A DNA stretch of 64,000 nt from NCBI RefSeq assembly GCF_002288925.2, contig NW_022098050.1:3408760-3472759 (forward strand), written 5' to 3'. Position numbers and translations under genes: made by a program. Below are positions 11,578 through 23,572 of this stretch, in pieces. Every line of letters starts with the position of its first letter. The stretch's first letter is position 1. The notes under the pieces are model-generated. The model saw nothing but the letters and a program-made list of their open reading frames with translations, was not told the DNA's origin and made no database searches. Source of the stretch: Delphinapterus leucas (lineage: Eukaryota > Chordata > Mammalia > Artiodactyla > Monodontidae).

Positions 11578-11792
11578 TCCATCAGGGTTCAATTAGGGAA
11601 GCAGAACCACTGTAAGCCACATGGAATTTGAAATTTATCATAAGGATTAGACCTTAGGCAATTGTGGGAATTGGTGAGGAACTGTATGAAAAACTTGTCT
11701 CTGCTTATGGTGATGAGCCTGAAGTCACTGCAAGTAGCAGGGCTAGCTGTCAGCAAGAAAAGCTGAATGTGAAGTGGGAGAGAGCAAGGACA
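11578..11792 (+). repeat. Repeat-like flank of apoA-IV-like copy B
   Basis: Begins 'tccatcagggttcaattagg' then 'gaagcagaacc', the same repeat head seen in reverse at 404-437. It continues through 'caattgtgggaattggtgag', another phrase typical of old LTR-like repeats. It leads directly into the apoA-IV-like segment. The overall spacing to the shared word 'aactggaactca' is about 215 bases here and about 225-250 at the left edge of the window. Confidence 0.45.
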
Positions 11793-12075
11793 AACTGGAA
11801 CTCACAAAGTGGAAACCATCTGTCGTTACCATCTCCAGCTTCAGTGATGTGGGTGACCTGCAGAAATTGGCATCTTTTGTTATGCAGCTGCATAGGCAAG
11901 TGGCCCAGAACTTGAAGTTGAAGGTCAGGCAGGAGCTGAAGAACCTGCGGGCCCAGCTGCTATCCGGTGCTAACAAGGTAAGCCAGCATACCAGTGGCAA
12001 CGTGTGCACTCTGCAGTATTGCCTGGTACCTTTCACTGACTTTCAGAGAATAATTACTACTGAATCTTTACCTTC
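11793..12075 (+). pseudogene. Apolipoprotein A-IV-like fragment, copy B
   Basis: The frame from 11774 reads, in order, KLELTKWKP, VGDLQKLASFV, QLHRQVAQN, VRQELKNLRAQLLSGANKVS and LQYCLVPFTDFQR. Each block lines up in the same order with the N-terminal helices of apolipoprotein A-IV (SELTQ, AGDLQKKLVPF, ELHERLAK, GKELEELRARLL..ANEVSQ, LQQRLEPYADQLR in human). ApoA-IV is a secreted lipid-binding plasma protein. This stretch covers only about 95 residues. It has no signal peptide and ends in repeat-like DNA with a stop at 12128, so I call it a pseudogene fragment. The open frame over the homologous part is intact, which is either luck or a sign that it decayed recently. Confidence 0.55.
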
Positions 12076-12380
12076 TACAATCTCTTGTGGCCAACCAGAA
12101 ATCAGAACCACACAAGGAAGGCAATTCTGAGAAACACAGTTCCGGGGTTAGCTAAGCTGACACAGTACAAAGCCAATAAACGTAGCCTGCACAGACCCCA
12201 GCGGATATGGCAACGTGACACCGAGAAGAGGACTTATCAACAGAACTTGAGTAACACAACAAAGTAAAACAAGACAGGATCAAAATGAAGAGCATTTTAT
12301 TAGCTACAGCTGGCTAAGGATATTCATTTCTTCAGAGAGAAAAAAAGGAAATTAATGTGGAAGTGAAATAATTACTATAC
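12076..12380. other. Continuation of repeat-like DNA after copy B
   Basis: Includes 'gttagctaagctgacacagt', which resembles the far end of the same type of LTR-like repeat that opens at 11578. The apoA-IV-like segment therefore appears to be embedded within a repeat. No gene is seen. Confidence 0.35.
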
Positions 12381-12985
12381 ACAATTTAAAGTGTCGTGAT
12401 TAAGAACACGGGTTTTGTAAAGTTAGAAATCCATTTACAAGCTGTGTGGTTTTTTTTAAAAAATATCATCTCTTTTATTTTTATTATTTAAAAAAATTTT
12501 ATTATTTTATTTATTTATTTTTGGCTGCGTTGGGTCTTCATTGCTGTGTGCGGGCTTTCCCTAGTTGTGGCGAGGGGGGCTACTCTTTGTTGCGGTGCAC
12601 GGGCTTCTCATTGTGGTGGCTTCTCTTGTTGCAGAGCACGGGCTCTAGGCACATGGGCTTCAGTAGTTGTGGCACAAGGGCTCAGTAGTTGTGGCGCACG
12701 GGCTTCGTTGCTCCACGGCATGTGGGATCTTCCCGGACCAGGGCTCGAACCCGTGTCCCCTGCATTGGCAGTCGGATTCCTAACCACTGAGCCGCTAGGG
12801 AAGCCCAAGCTGTGTGTTCTGATGCAAGTTCATTATCTTCTCTGTGACTCACTTCTACATTTGAAAATTGGGATAATAACTCTTCTCATACGCTTGTTGT
12901 GAAGATTAAATGACTTAATAAAGAGAAAGCACTTAGAACAGTGTGTGGTGTATAAATGCTTATTAAATGTTATTATTATAATTAC
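12381..12985 (+). repeat. MIR, split by a younger SINE
   Basis: Left part 12381-12448 ('gattaagaacacgggttttg') and right part 12807-12985 ('aaaattgggataataactct', 'gaagattaaatgacttaata', 'gcacttagaacagtgtgtgg') join into one ancient MIR element. The insertion at 12449-12806 divides it. Confidence 0.75.
12449..12806 (-). mobile_element. Long CHR-type SINE inserted in MIR
   Basis: Minus-strand full-length SINE of the longer type, with an A/T-rich tail on the left and head 'cttccctagcggctcagtgg' on the right in reverse. The 10-base AAGCTGTGTG flanks it at 12439-12448 and 12807-12816. It has more mutations than the copy at 3622, so it is older. Confidence 0.9.
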
Positions 12986-13480
12986 TGTATATAATCATGC
13001 TTTAACTTTGTAATGAAATATATACATTTATGATTCTCATTGTCTTCATGAAGTTCTCAATGAAATGCTTCCTCCATGTGTTATGGAAGGTAGATACTTG
13101 GAATGGGAGTGTCTGCCTGATGGCTGAAGGCAAGGTTCTGGTGTCCAGAATGGAGAAAACCAACTCTGCAGTTCTCTCTTGCTGAATGCTTCCCATTCAA
13201 GAAAGTGTCTGTTATATTATATACCTCATTAACATGAATTATTATCACTTCTATATATTTATATATCTCATCAACAGAGGAGTTATGACATAGGAAAATG
13301 ATATATTCATTCCATGAATAATCAGAGAGAAGGCAAAAACTGTCTACTTTAAAAAAAAAAAACTCTTCTAAAATCTTCCCTGTGTGTTCAGTGAAGACTT
13401 CTCAGGTAAAGTCAAAGTAACAATCAAGTACAACTGAGTTTACCAGACTCAGTTCTGGACCTGGGATGATTTTCACTAGA

Positions 13481-13527
13481 ATGTGTGTACGTGTGTGTGT
13501 GTGTGTGTGTGTGTGTGTCTGTGTGTG
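13481..13527. repeat. (GT)n microsatellite
   Basis: Alternating GT for about 45 bases with two interruptions (GTAC and GTCT). It is a candidate polymorphic marker near the 3' side of RPGR. Confidence 0.9.
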
Positions 13528-14069
13528 AGGCTGTTACCAGAGTTTATATTTAGTAGATTTTCACAGCCAATTTGGTTGATTTTATTGTACTATTTTAAAA
13601 CAGTCAGTACCTTTTGGGAGGAAGGCCTGGGGAGCCATGATTATGCAAGACCATACTGGTTAAGAAAGTTTATATAAAGCCTTCTCCTTTTTGTAACCTA
13701 GATATGGCTGAGCCTTTCCAATTTCTGTTAGCCCAAAGAAGTCTTTAATGCTATATAAAATACCATGGACTTGCATCCTAATGAATCTCATGTCTGGGGT
13801 TTTTCCAGGGTAGTGAGCAGGGCTCTCCTCTAGTACCTGGTGGTTATGGATGATTCCGTGCCACGGTTCACGAAAGGGGTTGACTCTGTCCTCTTGTCTC
13901 TAGTGGAGCCCGTAAGGAAAAATATTTCCCCAAGTTCCTGTCTCTTTCTGTCCACACTGTTCAACTGAACCTAGATCAATTGTGGATTTTTTTAAACTGA
14001 GGGATCACTGTGGCAAAGACTTGTTTAATAACAGAAGCCTGATTTTTAGCTGGGCACATTGCTTCCCAG
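13528..14069. other. Intergenic DNA without recognised features
   Basis: Nothing recognised as a gene, RNA or named repeat. Confidence 0.35.
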
Positions 14070-14460
14070 AATAAAGAGCTACATGTTCTGCCTCTGAACC
14101 CCTTGTCGTGGAAATATGATCAAGTTTTAGCCAATGGGATTTAGCGGAAGTGGTGTAAGCAACTTTGGGAAGAGTTGTTTAAAGGAGCTAACTCAGTTGG
14201 GGTTGCTTTTCTTCCATTCTCTTTCCTAGACTACATATGTAATGGCTGGAATTCCAGCATCTACCTTGGGACATGGGTGACCTTAAGGACAGAAGAAGCC
14301 ACATGGTGAGAATGGCTGAGCAAAAGTTAAGATGATTCTAGATCCCTGATGATTTTGTGGAGTTGTCATAACAATTGAAGACTGTCTACCTGTGAACTTG
14401 TTCTATGCAAGAGAATAAACTGTTGTGTTTTTAGCTACTATATTCAGGTCTCTATTACTA
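14070..14460 (+). repeat. Old interspersed repeat, LTR-like
   Basis: Ordered phrases 'ttttagccaatgggatttag', 'atgtaatggctggaattcca', 'acatgggtgaccttaaggac' and 'gagaataaactgttgtgttt' match an old mammalian repeat whose 3' end carries AATAAA followed by 'gtgttt(t)aagccac'. I remember it as LTR-like, but the name is uncertain. Confidence 0.45.
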
Positions 14461-15574
14461 GTACTTGAATGCAAATATTGATATAGTTAGGAAACCTTAG
14501 AAGGTTATTTACTTCCTGGCTCAGGTCTTTGCCAGGATGGTACCCCCAGTGGATCCTCCTTCAGCTCTTAATCTAGCTTTCTCACCTCAGGTTGGTGACA
14601 ACTGACTAAATTCCAATGGCCGTTGAATCCTCTCCTATATGATTGCCTCATTCCTTTATACAGGAGGAATTTAACCCCTGGGTTCCTTCAAGCATTGAGT
14701 GATATCTTTGATTTCAGCTAGCAGACCTGGAGAGAGACCGGTTGTTTGCTCCAGAGCAGTCTCAGTTTTATGAATGAGGATGGTTCTGGATCATCCAATT
14801 CTAGTTTAAACACCTCCTCAATGAAAACTGCAAGGTTGATGGCCCATTTCACTATGCCACCCATTGTGTCAGTTTAGGTCCTCTGGAAAGCAGGTGCCAA
14901 TGTGAATTAGATGTGTAGGATATTTGGGGGGGGGTAACGCCTGTGAGGGATAAAGGGGAGAGGATGAAAACCCACAGATTTGCCAGACAGAAGTGATGGA
15001 TTTGGTTTGTAACAGAAGGGGGAAACCCTCCCAGCTTTGCTAGTCCAAGGCTGAGGTCCTAGGTTGAGGTTGATTATAGCCAAATATTTAATGGGGAGAT
15101 CCTGAAACCACTGAACCAGAGAAGTGCTGAGATAAGTCCATACCAACCTCATGGACTGCTAAACTAAAAACATGAGGGAGACCCAAAAGATCCTGGGGAA
15201 AAGTGAAAGCCAAGGGAAACATAAGAACTGGCTGCAAGTTTGAATGCATTCCTTAACTATGTACAGTTCAATCAGCAGAGGGTGGAAGCCTTATGAGCAC
15301 AACTGTTTGAATACAACTTCAGCCAAATTAACTGGCTAACCAACTGAGCTATTCAGACACAGAGGCAACCTTTAGGAAGTTGGGCTAAAATGCAAAACTA
15401 ATTAAAAATCTGAACAGAGACATCAGCAACTGGATACTGGGGAATGAGGTGGGATGATGGGGGTTGGAGGTGGGTGAAGACAGATTCTGCAGTTTAAGTT
15501 CAGACAAGTAACTAAACATCAAACAAATAAAACAACTATACAAAAAACTTCCAGAACTGGAAGACTGGGATTGG
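14461..15574. other. Intergenic DNA, some LTR-like texture
   Basis: 'gtgtcagtttaggtcctctg' at 14869 opens a stretch that may be another old LTR-like repeat running to about 15150. A G-run lies at 14925-14934. No gene is seen. Confidence 0.3.
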
Positions 15575-16040
15575 CACACATATACTAATATGTATAAAAT
15601 GGATAACTAGTAAGAACCTGCTATATAAAAAAATAAATAAAATTCTAAAAAAATTCCAGAAAAATAAAACAATCTTGAATTATTAGAATATATTATATAA
15701 AATATTATCTAAAATGTCCACTTTTAAACCAAAAAGTACTGGACATACAAAGAAACTGAAAAGTGTACCCCAGACTCAGGAAAAATGTGGTCAATAGAAA
15801 CTGACTGTGAGTGGACCCAGATATTGCATTTAGCCGAGAATGTCTTCAAGGTAGGTGTTATAAATTTGTTCAAGTAATTAAAGGAAATTATGTTTAATGA
15901 ATTAAAAGAAAATGTGCTAATAATGAGTCAATAGAGAATCTCAATAGAGAAATAAAAATCATAAAAAAGGACCAAATGAAAATTCTAGAGTTGAAAAGTA
16001 CAATAACTGAAATGAAAAATTTAACAAAGCTGTTTAAAAT
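15575..16040 (+). mobile_element. Two L1 remnants
   Basis: 15575-15662 is a short L1 3' end ('gtataaaatggataactagt', 'aagaacctgctatataaa') with an A-rich tail. The following 15663-16040 is older, ORF1-region L1 or HAL1 DNA ('gagaatctcaatagagaaat', 'ctagagttgaaaagtacaat'). Confidence 0.6.
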
Positions 16041-18459
16041 ATCAGTTTAGTCAATTTCTTTAAGTTCTATCTTTTGGTAGTTAGAGAGGATAAATTATTA
16101 GTCTTTTCCTACTAAAACATAGACAATTTCTAAAAGGCAGAGAAAATTATTTTCCAATGGTGCTTACGTTTCTACTTCCTTTTTTCTCTGGAAACTTTTG
16201 AGGTGGTTAGTAACAAATTGTTGAAATATGAAAACAATTTGCCAACTTCCAATGAGCCTTACACAAATATACGAAGAAATTTTCTGGCAGTGGTTTTTGG
16301 GAGGTCAGATTTTTGCCCCAAGATTTAAAGGGTTTTGGTAGGCTATTTTATCATTGATAAAATCATTTACATTATTTTCAGAAACTTGAACATGGCAGGT
16401 AGTTGCTCAAAGGAAAATGTACTGTGCTTGTATTACAAAACCAAATTCCTTCAGCTTCTTCAGCTATGCTTAAATCCAAATAGTTCAGAGGGAGGGTCCA
16501 TGTTTCTCTCTGTTATTTGGGTTTCCATTTCTCTTTCAACCTTGGCTACTTCAATCCCTTCAAGGCCTCTTTTTACTGTCTCTTATGGTTTATGAAATGT
16601 CACATTTCTTCCAACTTCTCAATTTTCTCTCTTATGATCATTCCCCTTAGTATTAGATACCAATCCTGAGGAAAGTGTGCTTCTAGGCCTCCTTTTGAGG
16701 ATTCAAAATCTACAGGATTGGGAATTTTAGGGAACAAGTGACATACAGGCTTGGAAACTAAACACCCATTGCCTAATTGACATTGATTTTATCAGTTTAC
16801 ACATACTTCTTACTCCTTTTCTTATTGCTTCACCCACACACTGTCTGAGCCCTGTGTCTTATATTTCAATTCTTGATGGAAGTAAAGAATTTGCTGGTTT
16901 TCTAAATAAAACAATCCTGCTACTAAGAAGTCATAACCCTACAATGGAGTTCTGACACTGACCTCATGCTGAAGACAGAGGTGTGGTCTTTTGGAGTACC
17001 TTCTCTTCTGACCCCTGAAAGTACTTACTTTGATGCCTTTGTGGCTGGAGTAATCCCTTTATTAGTGACTGTGAAAGATGGCCAAAATACTATCCAATAT
17101 GTTACTCTATTCAACTTTTCAGGAAAGAGGAGGCATAAAATCCCTTGTAAGCCATCTCTTCTTGGAAACAAAACTTGCTTTTAAATCAATGCAAATGCAG
17201 TCTGTTACAAACATAGGAAACAGACAAAATGTATTGATTATTTCATTTGTTTGATGTTTAGGCCCTTCTACGAAAATAGGGGATAAATTCCTGTATCAGT
17301 AGATCACTGACACTTTCTATTTTTCTGTTTCTCCTTTTTCTACCTCTTCCCACATGTACAAATGCTGCTGCCATCACTACCATACAAGTCAAAGAATCAC
17401 TTTTCTAGCACTTAAGTGGAGAATGAAGAATGGGATAAGGTTATATTCCATATGTGCATTCTTCTTGGAGTACCTCTGTGATGCTCATCCCACTGACCAC
17501 AACCAATTTATAATATGTGCTAAGACATACGGTACACATGTTGTGGCTATGGATAATATTTTTATATGCTGTAATAATGAATGTGTAATGAGTGAATTTT
17601 TCTCAAGTCTATATGACTATCTGCGTGGGAAGTAGGAAGGGAGGAAACACGCCTGTGTGGATCTTCACTGAATACTCTGGAGAAGAACAGAGGTGATAAA
17701 CAAAACCTAGAGGACAAGACCATTCACTAGGGTACAAGGGAAACAATCAGGGGTGATGTCAGCAGGTCCTCGTGATCAAAAGCAAGAATAGGGTGGGAGG
17801 CCTCCAAAGCCCAAATTAAACTTTTATATATTTTCCAGTATTCTTAGTAACACACAACTATGCTTTGGAAACTTGGCTTTTTGTGCTGTTGGCAATGTCT
17901 TAAAATGAGTTTTAAAAAAGGTATAAAGTATCCCATACTCCTTCATTCTTAATTGTGAAAGTACATGGATATGCCCTCCATTGGCACACAGAGTAAGTAT
18001 ATTCAATTGTGTTGAGCCCTTGTTTTCCTAGGCTTACAATTAGCCTACATTTTTCAATTTTCCTTACAGTAAGTTGGGCCCATGCCATTGAATGCCAGTG
18101 GAATGTGGGCATAAGTGATATATACAACTTCCAGGCCTGGAGGATGGCAAGACTCCAAGGGAATACTAAAGCCACCAAATGATAAGAGACAAGATTCCTG
18201 AATTACTGTGTGGAGGAAGGTCACACAAGTGGTACGTAGATACCACTGGTGTATTTTGACATGTCCAAGAAATAAATACTCAGTTAACTCAGATTCGGAG
18301 AGTCTTTGTTACAGAAGTTAAACTACCTAGACTAATACAACTAGTATCTTTCAGAGAAAACAATGTGGAAATTTCTTCTAATTATTATAGTAGTTTGCTT
18401 GTGAGAGACAACATTCTGAAGTTTTGTAGTAATTTGTCAGTTCAAATAAATTATTCTCC
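16041..18459. other. Intergenic DNA without recognised genes
   Basis: Short open frames at 16335-16595, 16966-17184 and 17354-17635 lack domains and splice context. A fragment resembling the repeat at 14070 may lie at 18050-18330, with a late 'aagaaataaatactcagtta'. Confidence 0.35.
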
Positions 18460-18615
18460 ACTTGATGTTATATCACAATTACCTTGGAAGCTATTTTAAA
18501 AGATATGACCAGCCCTAGCCTTGACCTAGTGAATCAGAACCAGGTAGGTCATAGGCAGTTACGTTTGAAAAATTTCCCTGTGTTTTACATATACCCTTGG
18601 CTAAGAACTACTACT
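18460..18615 (+). mobile_element. MER5-like hAT fragment
   Basis: 'accagccctagccttgacct' and 'agtgaatcagaaccaggtag' resemble the middle of MER5-type non-autonomous transposons, with a late 'ggctaagaactactactct' that fits the terminus. It is strongly diverged. Confidence 0.4.
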
Positions 18616-20050
18616 CTTAAGATAACCCAAATTTTACCTTTAGATCAAAAGTTAGATTTTCAAGTCTCATTGTCTTAGGTCCATATAATTTATTTGACTG
18701 AATTGGGTTTTTTAAAAAGTATATTCAATGGTATTGTAAAAATTAATGTAATAAAACTGACCTTTATTGGGTGTACAGTTTTTACAATGTATAGTTTTAG
18801 GCAATACCACCAAAATCAAGATACAGAACAGTTCCATCACTCCAAAAACACTGCCTCCTACTATCACTTCATAGTCACACTCTCCTCCTACCCCAACCCA
18901 CTGCAATCACCCAAGGTCAGCAGAAGGAAGGAAATAATACAGATCAGAGGAAATAAATAAAAGAGAGATATAGAAACAATAGAAAAGATCAATAAAACCG
19001 AGAGCTGTTTTTTTCTTTGAAAAGATAAACAAAACCGACAAACTTCTAGCCAGGCTCACCAAGAAAAGAGAGAGGACCCAAATAAAGTAAAAAATGAAAA
19101 AGAGAAGAAACAACAACCAATACCGCAGAAATAAAAAGAATCATAAGAGAATACTATGAACAGTTATATGCCAACAAATTGAACAATCTAGAAGAAATGA
19201 ACAAGTTTCTGCCAAAACTGAGTCAAGAAGAAATAGATGATTTGAACAGACTGATCACTAGAAGTGAAATAGAATTTGTAATAAAAAACTTTCTGCAAAC
19301 AAAAGTCCAGGACCAGATGGCTACACTGGGGAATTCCACCAAACATACAGAGAAGAACTTATACCTATGCTTCTCAAACTATTCCAAAAGATCAAAGAGG
19401 AAGGAACACTCCCAAATTCATTCTATGAAGCCACCATCACCTTGATTCCAAAACCAGACAAAGATACTACAAAAAAAGAAAATCACAGGCCAATCCCTTT
19501 GATGAATACAGATGCAAAAATACTAAACAAAATATTAGCAAACCAAATCCAACAATACATTAAAAGGATCATACACCATGACCAAGTTGGATTCATTTCA
19601 AGGTCGCAAGGATGGTTCAACATATGCAAATCAATCAATGTGATACACTACATTAACAAAAGAAAAGAACCACATGATCATCTCAATAGACACAGAAAAA
19701 GCATTTGATAAAATTCAACGTCCATTCATGATAAAAACTCTCACCAAAGTGGTAGAAGGAACATATCTCAGTATAATAAAAGGCATTTACAACAAACCCA
19801 CAGCCAACATAATACTCAACAGTGAAAAGCTGAAAGCCTTCCTACTAAATTCAGGAATAAGACAAAGATGCCCACTCTCACTACTTCTATTCAACATAGT
19901 ATTGGAAGTTCTAGCCATAGATATCAGACAAGTAAAAGAAATAAGAGGTATCCAAGTTGGAAGGGAAAAGTAAAACTATCACTATTTGCAGATGACATGA
20001 TACTCTATATAGAGAACCATAAAGACTCCACACAAAAACTATTAGAACTA

Positions 20051-20170
20051 GGGAATTCCCTGGTGGTCAAGTGGTTAGGACTTGGTGCTTTCACTGCAGT
20101 GGTCCAGGTTCAATCCCTGGTTGGAACTAAGATGCTGCAAGACATGTGGCATGGCCAAAACAAACAAACA
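20051..20170 (+). mobile_element. Short CHR-type SINE nested in L1
   Basis: Starts 'gggaattccctggtggtcaa' and ends in a CAAA-rich tail. Flanking copies of AAAACTATYAGAACTA (Y is T on the left, C on the right) lie at 20035-20050 and 20171-20186, with one mismatch. Confidence 0.85.
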
Positions 20171-21403
20171 AAAACTATCAGAACTAATAAATGAATTCAG
20201 CAAGGTAGCAGAATCTAAGATTAATATACAAAAATCTGTTGCATTTCTTTACACTAACAATTAAATACTAGAAAAAGAAAGTTAAAAAAAACAACAATCC
20301 TCTTTAAAACTGCATCAAAAAAATACCTAGAAATAAACTTAATCAAGGAGGTAAAAGACCTATATGCTGAAAGTTACAAAACTCTGATAAAGGAAATTGA
20401 AGATGATTCAGAGAAATGGAAAAATATCCCATGCTCTTGGACTGGAATAATTAATATTGCTAAAATGGCCATACTACCCAAAGCAGTCTACACAGATTTA
20501 ATGCAATCTCTGTCAAAATACCCATGACATTTTTGACAGAACTAGAACAAATAATCCTAAAATTTATATGGAACCACAAAAGACCCAGAATTGCCAAAGC
20601 AATCCTGAGGAAAAAGAACAAAACTGGAGGCATAACCCTTCCAGACTTCAGACAATACTACAAAGCTACAGCAATCAAAACACGTGGTATTGGCACAAAA
20701 ACAGACAGAGATCAATGGAACAGAATAGATAGCCCAGAAATAAACCCACGCACCTATGGCCAATTAATGTATCACAAAGGAGACAAGAATAAAGAATGGA
20801 GAAAAGACAGTCCCTTCAACAAGTGGTATTGGGAAAGCTGGACAGCTACATGTAAATCAATGAAATTAGAACACTCCATCACACCGTATTAAAACATTAA
20901 CTCAAAATGGTTTAAAGACCTAAATATAAGACATGACACCATAAAACTCCTAGAAGACAACATAGGCAAAACATTCTAGGACATAAATCATAGCAGTATT
21001 TTCTTAGATCACTCTCCCAAGGCAAAAGAAATAAAAGCAAAAATAAGCAAATGGGACCTAATAAAACTTAAAAGCTTTTGCACAGCAAAGGAAACCATCA
21101 ACAAAACGAAAAGACAACCTATGGAATGGAAGAAAATATTTGCAAACGATGCAACCGACAAGAGGTTAATATCCAAAATATACAAACAGCTCATACAATT
21201 CAGTATCAAAAAAACCCAAACCCAATAAAGAAATGGGCAGGAGACCTAAATAGACATTTCTCCAAAGAAGACATATATATGGCCAACAGGCATATGAAAA
21301 GCTGCTCAACATCACTAATTATGAGAGAAATGCAAATCAAAACTACAATGAGGTATCAGCTTGCACCAGTCAGAGTGGCTATCATCAGAAAGTCTACAAA
21401 TAA

Positions 21404-21580
21404 CAACAAGGTCCTACTGTATAGCACAGGGAATTATATTCAATATCCTGAGATAAACCATAATGGAAAAGAACATAAAAAGAACATATATATAACTGAA
21501 TCACTCTGCTGTACAGAAGAAATTAACACAACATTGTAAATCAACTATACTTCAATTAAAAAAAAGTATATCACACACAA
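21404..21580 (+). mobile_element. 177-bp L1 3' end inserted in an L1 ORF2
   Basis: Only the extreme 3' end of an L1 is inserted ('aaggtcctactgtatagcac' to 'caactatacttcaattaaaa'). It is flanked by a perfect 15-base target-site duplication, AAAGTCTACAAATAA, at 21389-21403 and 21581-21595. It interrupts the ORF2 C-terminal region of the older L1. Confidence 0.85.
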
Positions 21581-21866
21581 AAAGTCTACAAATAAATGCA
21601 GAGAGGTTGTAGAGAAAAGGGAACCCACTTGCACTGTTGGTGGGAATATAAATTGGTGCAGCCACTATGGAGAACAGTATGGAGGTTCCTTAAAAAGTTA
21701 AAACAGAACTACCATATGATCCAGCAATCCCATTCCTGGACACATATCCAGAAAAGATGAAAACTCTAATTTGAAAAGATACATGCATCCCAATGTTCAT
21801 AGCACCACTATTTACAATAGCCAAGACATGGAAACAAGCCAAGTGTCCATGAACAGATGACTGGTT

Positions 21867-21890
21867 TAAGAAGATATATATATCTTCTTA
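21867..21890. repeat. 24-bp perfect palindrome
   Basis: The 24 bases from 21867 to 21890 (TAAGAAGATATA plus its exact mirror complement) form a perfect inverted repeat without spacer inside L1 3' DNA. They are followed by a short (CA)n. Confidence 0.9.
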
Positions 21891-22273
21891 TACACACACA
21901 CACATGAAATATTACTCAGCCATAAAAAAGAATGAAAAAATGGCATTGCAGCAACATGGAGTAACCTAAAGAACATCATACTAAGTGAAGTAAGTCAGAC
22001 AGAGAAAGACAAATACTATATATCACTTATATGTGGAATCTAAAAAAATAATACAAATGAACCTATATACAAAAGAGAAACAGACTCAAAGACCTAGAAA
22101 ACAAACTTAGTTACCTAAGGGGAAAGAGAGAAGGGGAGGGATAAGTTAGGAGTATGGGATTAAGAGATACAAACTACTATACATAAAATAGATAAGCAAC
22201 GAGGATTTACTATAAGCACAGAGAACTATATTCAATGTCTTGTAATAACCTTTAATGGAAAATAATCTAAAAT

Positions 22274-22294
22274 ACACACACACACACACACACA
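22274..22294. repeat. (CA)n microsatellite
   Basis: About ten CA units inside the 3' region of the L1 at 18905-22375. Confidence 0.9.
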
Positions 22295-22375
22295 TATCTG
22301 AATCAGTTTGCTGTAAACCTGAAACTAACACACTATGTAAATCAGCATTCAATTCAAAAACGAAAGTTTCAATTT

Positions 22376-23572
22376 AATTAAAAAGTTTTCCCAAATTAGT
22401 TTACACTTTTATATAATTTTTGTAATTCTTAATTACTCTCTGCAGTAAATTACATAATTATACCAATTAAGGAGTTACTATAAATCTGATGCTAAGTTGG
22501 AAATTATAAGTTACCTAAAAATATAAAATCAAATATTCCTATGTACAGAACTTTAATGATTTTAAGCAATTAATAGACTGAGATATTATAATAGAAAACT
22601 TCTGTTGTAATAAACACACTCATAGGGAAAATTCTGTAACTTTTAGAAGTACTGTGCTACTATTTAGACAAATTCTAAACAAAGTATTTGTAAAGATTAC
22701 TTCTGAGAAACTTCAAAAGCTTTTCTAGAATATAAAAAAAATTTTTTTTCATCTTGGGATAGATGTTAACCACGAATCAGATAAGATTTTTCTTAAAATA
22801 AAAACATATTAATGTCATTTAAAGTTAGATATAGCTCTCTAGTCCACTGCTAACCTTACCTTTAAGATATCTCATTTATCATAATACACATATTATACAT
22901 ACCAGATGAAAATGAAAGCAAATGGAACTAGTTGGGAATGCAGCTTGGCCTGGTCAGATAAAATTTCCTGCTGTAGTTTTTGTAAATAATTTTAGGGTTA
23001 GGATAACATTTCCTGACGTTTCAGTGATTAGGACTGTGTATTAACATTATGCCAAAGTAGTCATCCGTCACAATTGTTGGAGGGACTGCTATTAAGCCTG
23101 TTTGTCTGTTGTCTCTTAACGTCAATGTAGCTTCTTCCAGCAGAAACACGTTACTTTATTGTATTCAATACAGTTACACTCGATCATCCTCCCCCAACTC
23201 TCCACACTCCCAAGAAGGCTTAGTATGCATTTGTATGCAATAAAAAAATTACCTTCTTAGTAGAATCATCACTTTTCTAATTAATTCTTTAACTCTGATT
23301 TCCTGCTTAAAATCTGAGGCCAAACTAGGGAAGATTACAATTGAGATAAATCCAGGGCCTAATTAATTATTTCAACATGTTTTCCTTGTAAACAAACTTC
23401 TCTTGCCAAAATAATGTATTTTGTTTAAAACAGAGGTCACAATTTGCCCTTTGTGGGCAAATTGGGCCTGCAGCTATGGTTTGGCTCTCCCTGTTTATGT
23501 ACATGCATGCACACATGGACATGTACACGAATGAGTTGTCTATATAAAAACCCGCATTTCCACCTTCTTTTT
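22376..23572. other. AT-rich intergenic DNA
   Basis: No gene recognised. The part from about 23430 ('acagaggtcacaatttgccc') may be a diverged DNA-transposon remnant into which the tRNA half at 23593 was inserted. Confidence 0.35.

Larger units (their letters stand above)
18905..22375 (+). mobile_element. L1, ORF2 to 3' end, interrupted by two insertions
   Basis: ORF2 phrases run in the correct order from about 18910 ('gaaggaaataatacagatca') through the reverse-transcriptase region (the LSLFADDM motif is encoded at about 19977-20003, the YADD-type catalytic core with Phe for Tyr as is usual in L1) to the C-terminal part and 3' region with a (CA)n near 22275. Stops and frameshifts break it into pieces no longer than about 150 codons, so it is dead. 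A SINE at 20051-20170 and a short L1 3' end at 21404-21580 have inserted into it. Both have target-site duplications. Confidence 0.85.

Noticed and set aside
13481..13527. CRISPR-like or regulatory repeat
   Set aside because: Simple GT microsatellite; no direct repeats with spacers anywhere in the window.
19179..21539. Series of reverse-transcriptase-like frames; also 30586-34426, 37649-38753 and 63006-63902
   Set aside because: Broken L1 ORF2 pieces, annotated as mobile elements and not as genes.
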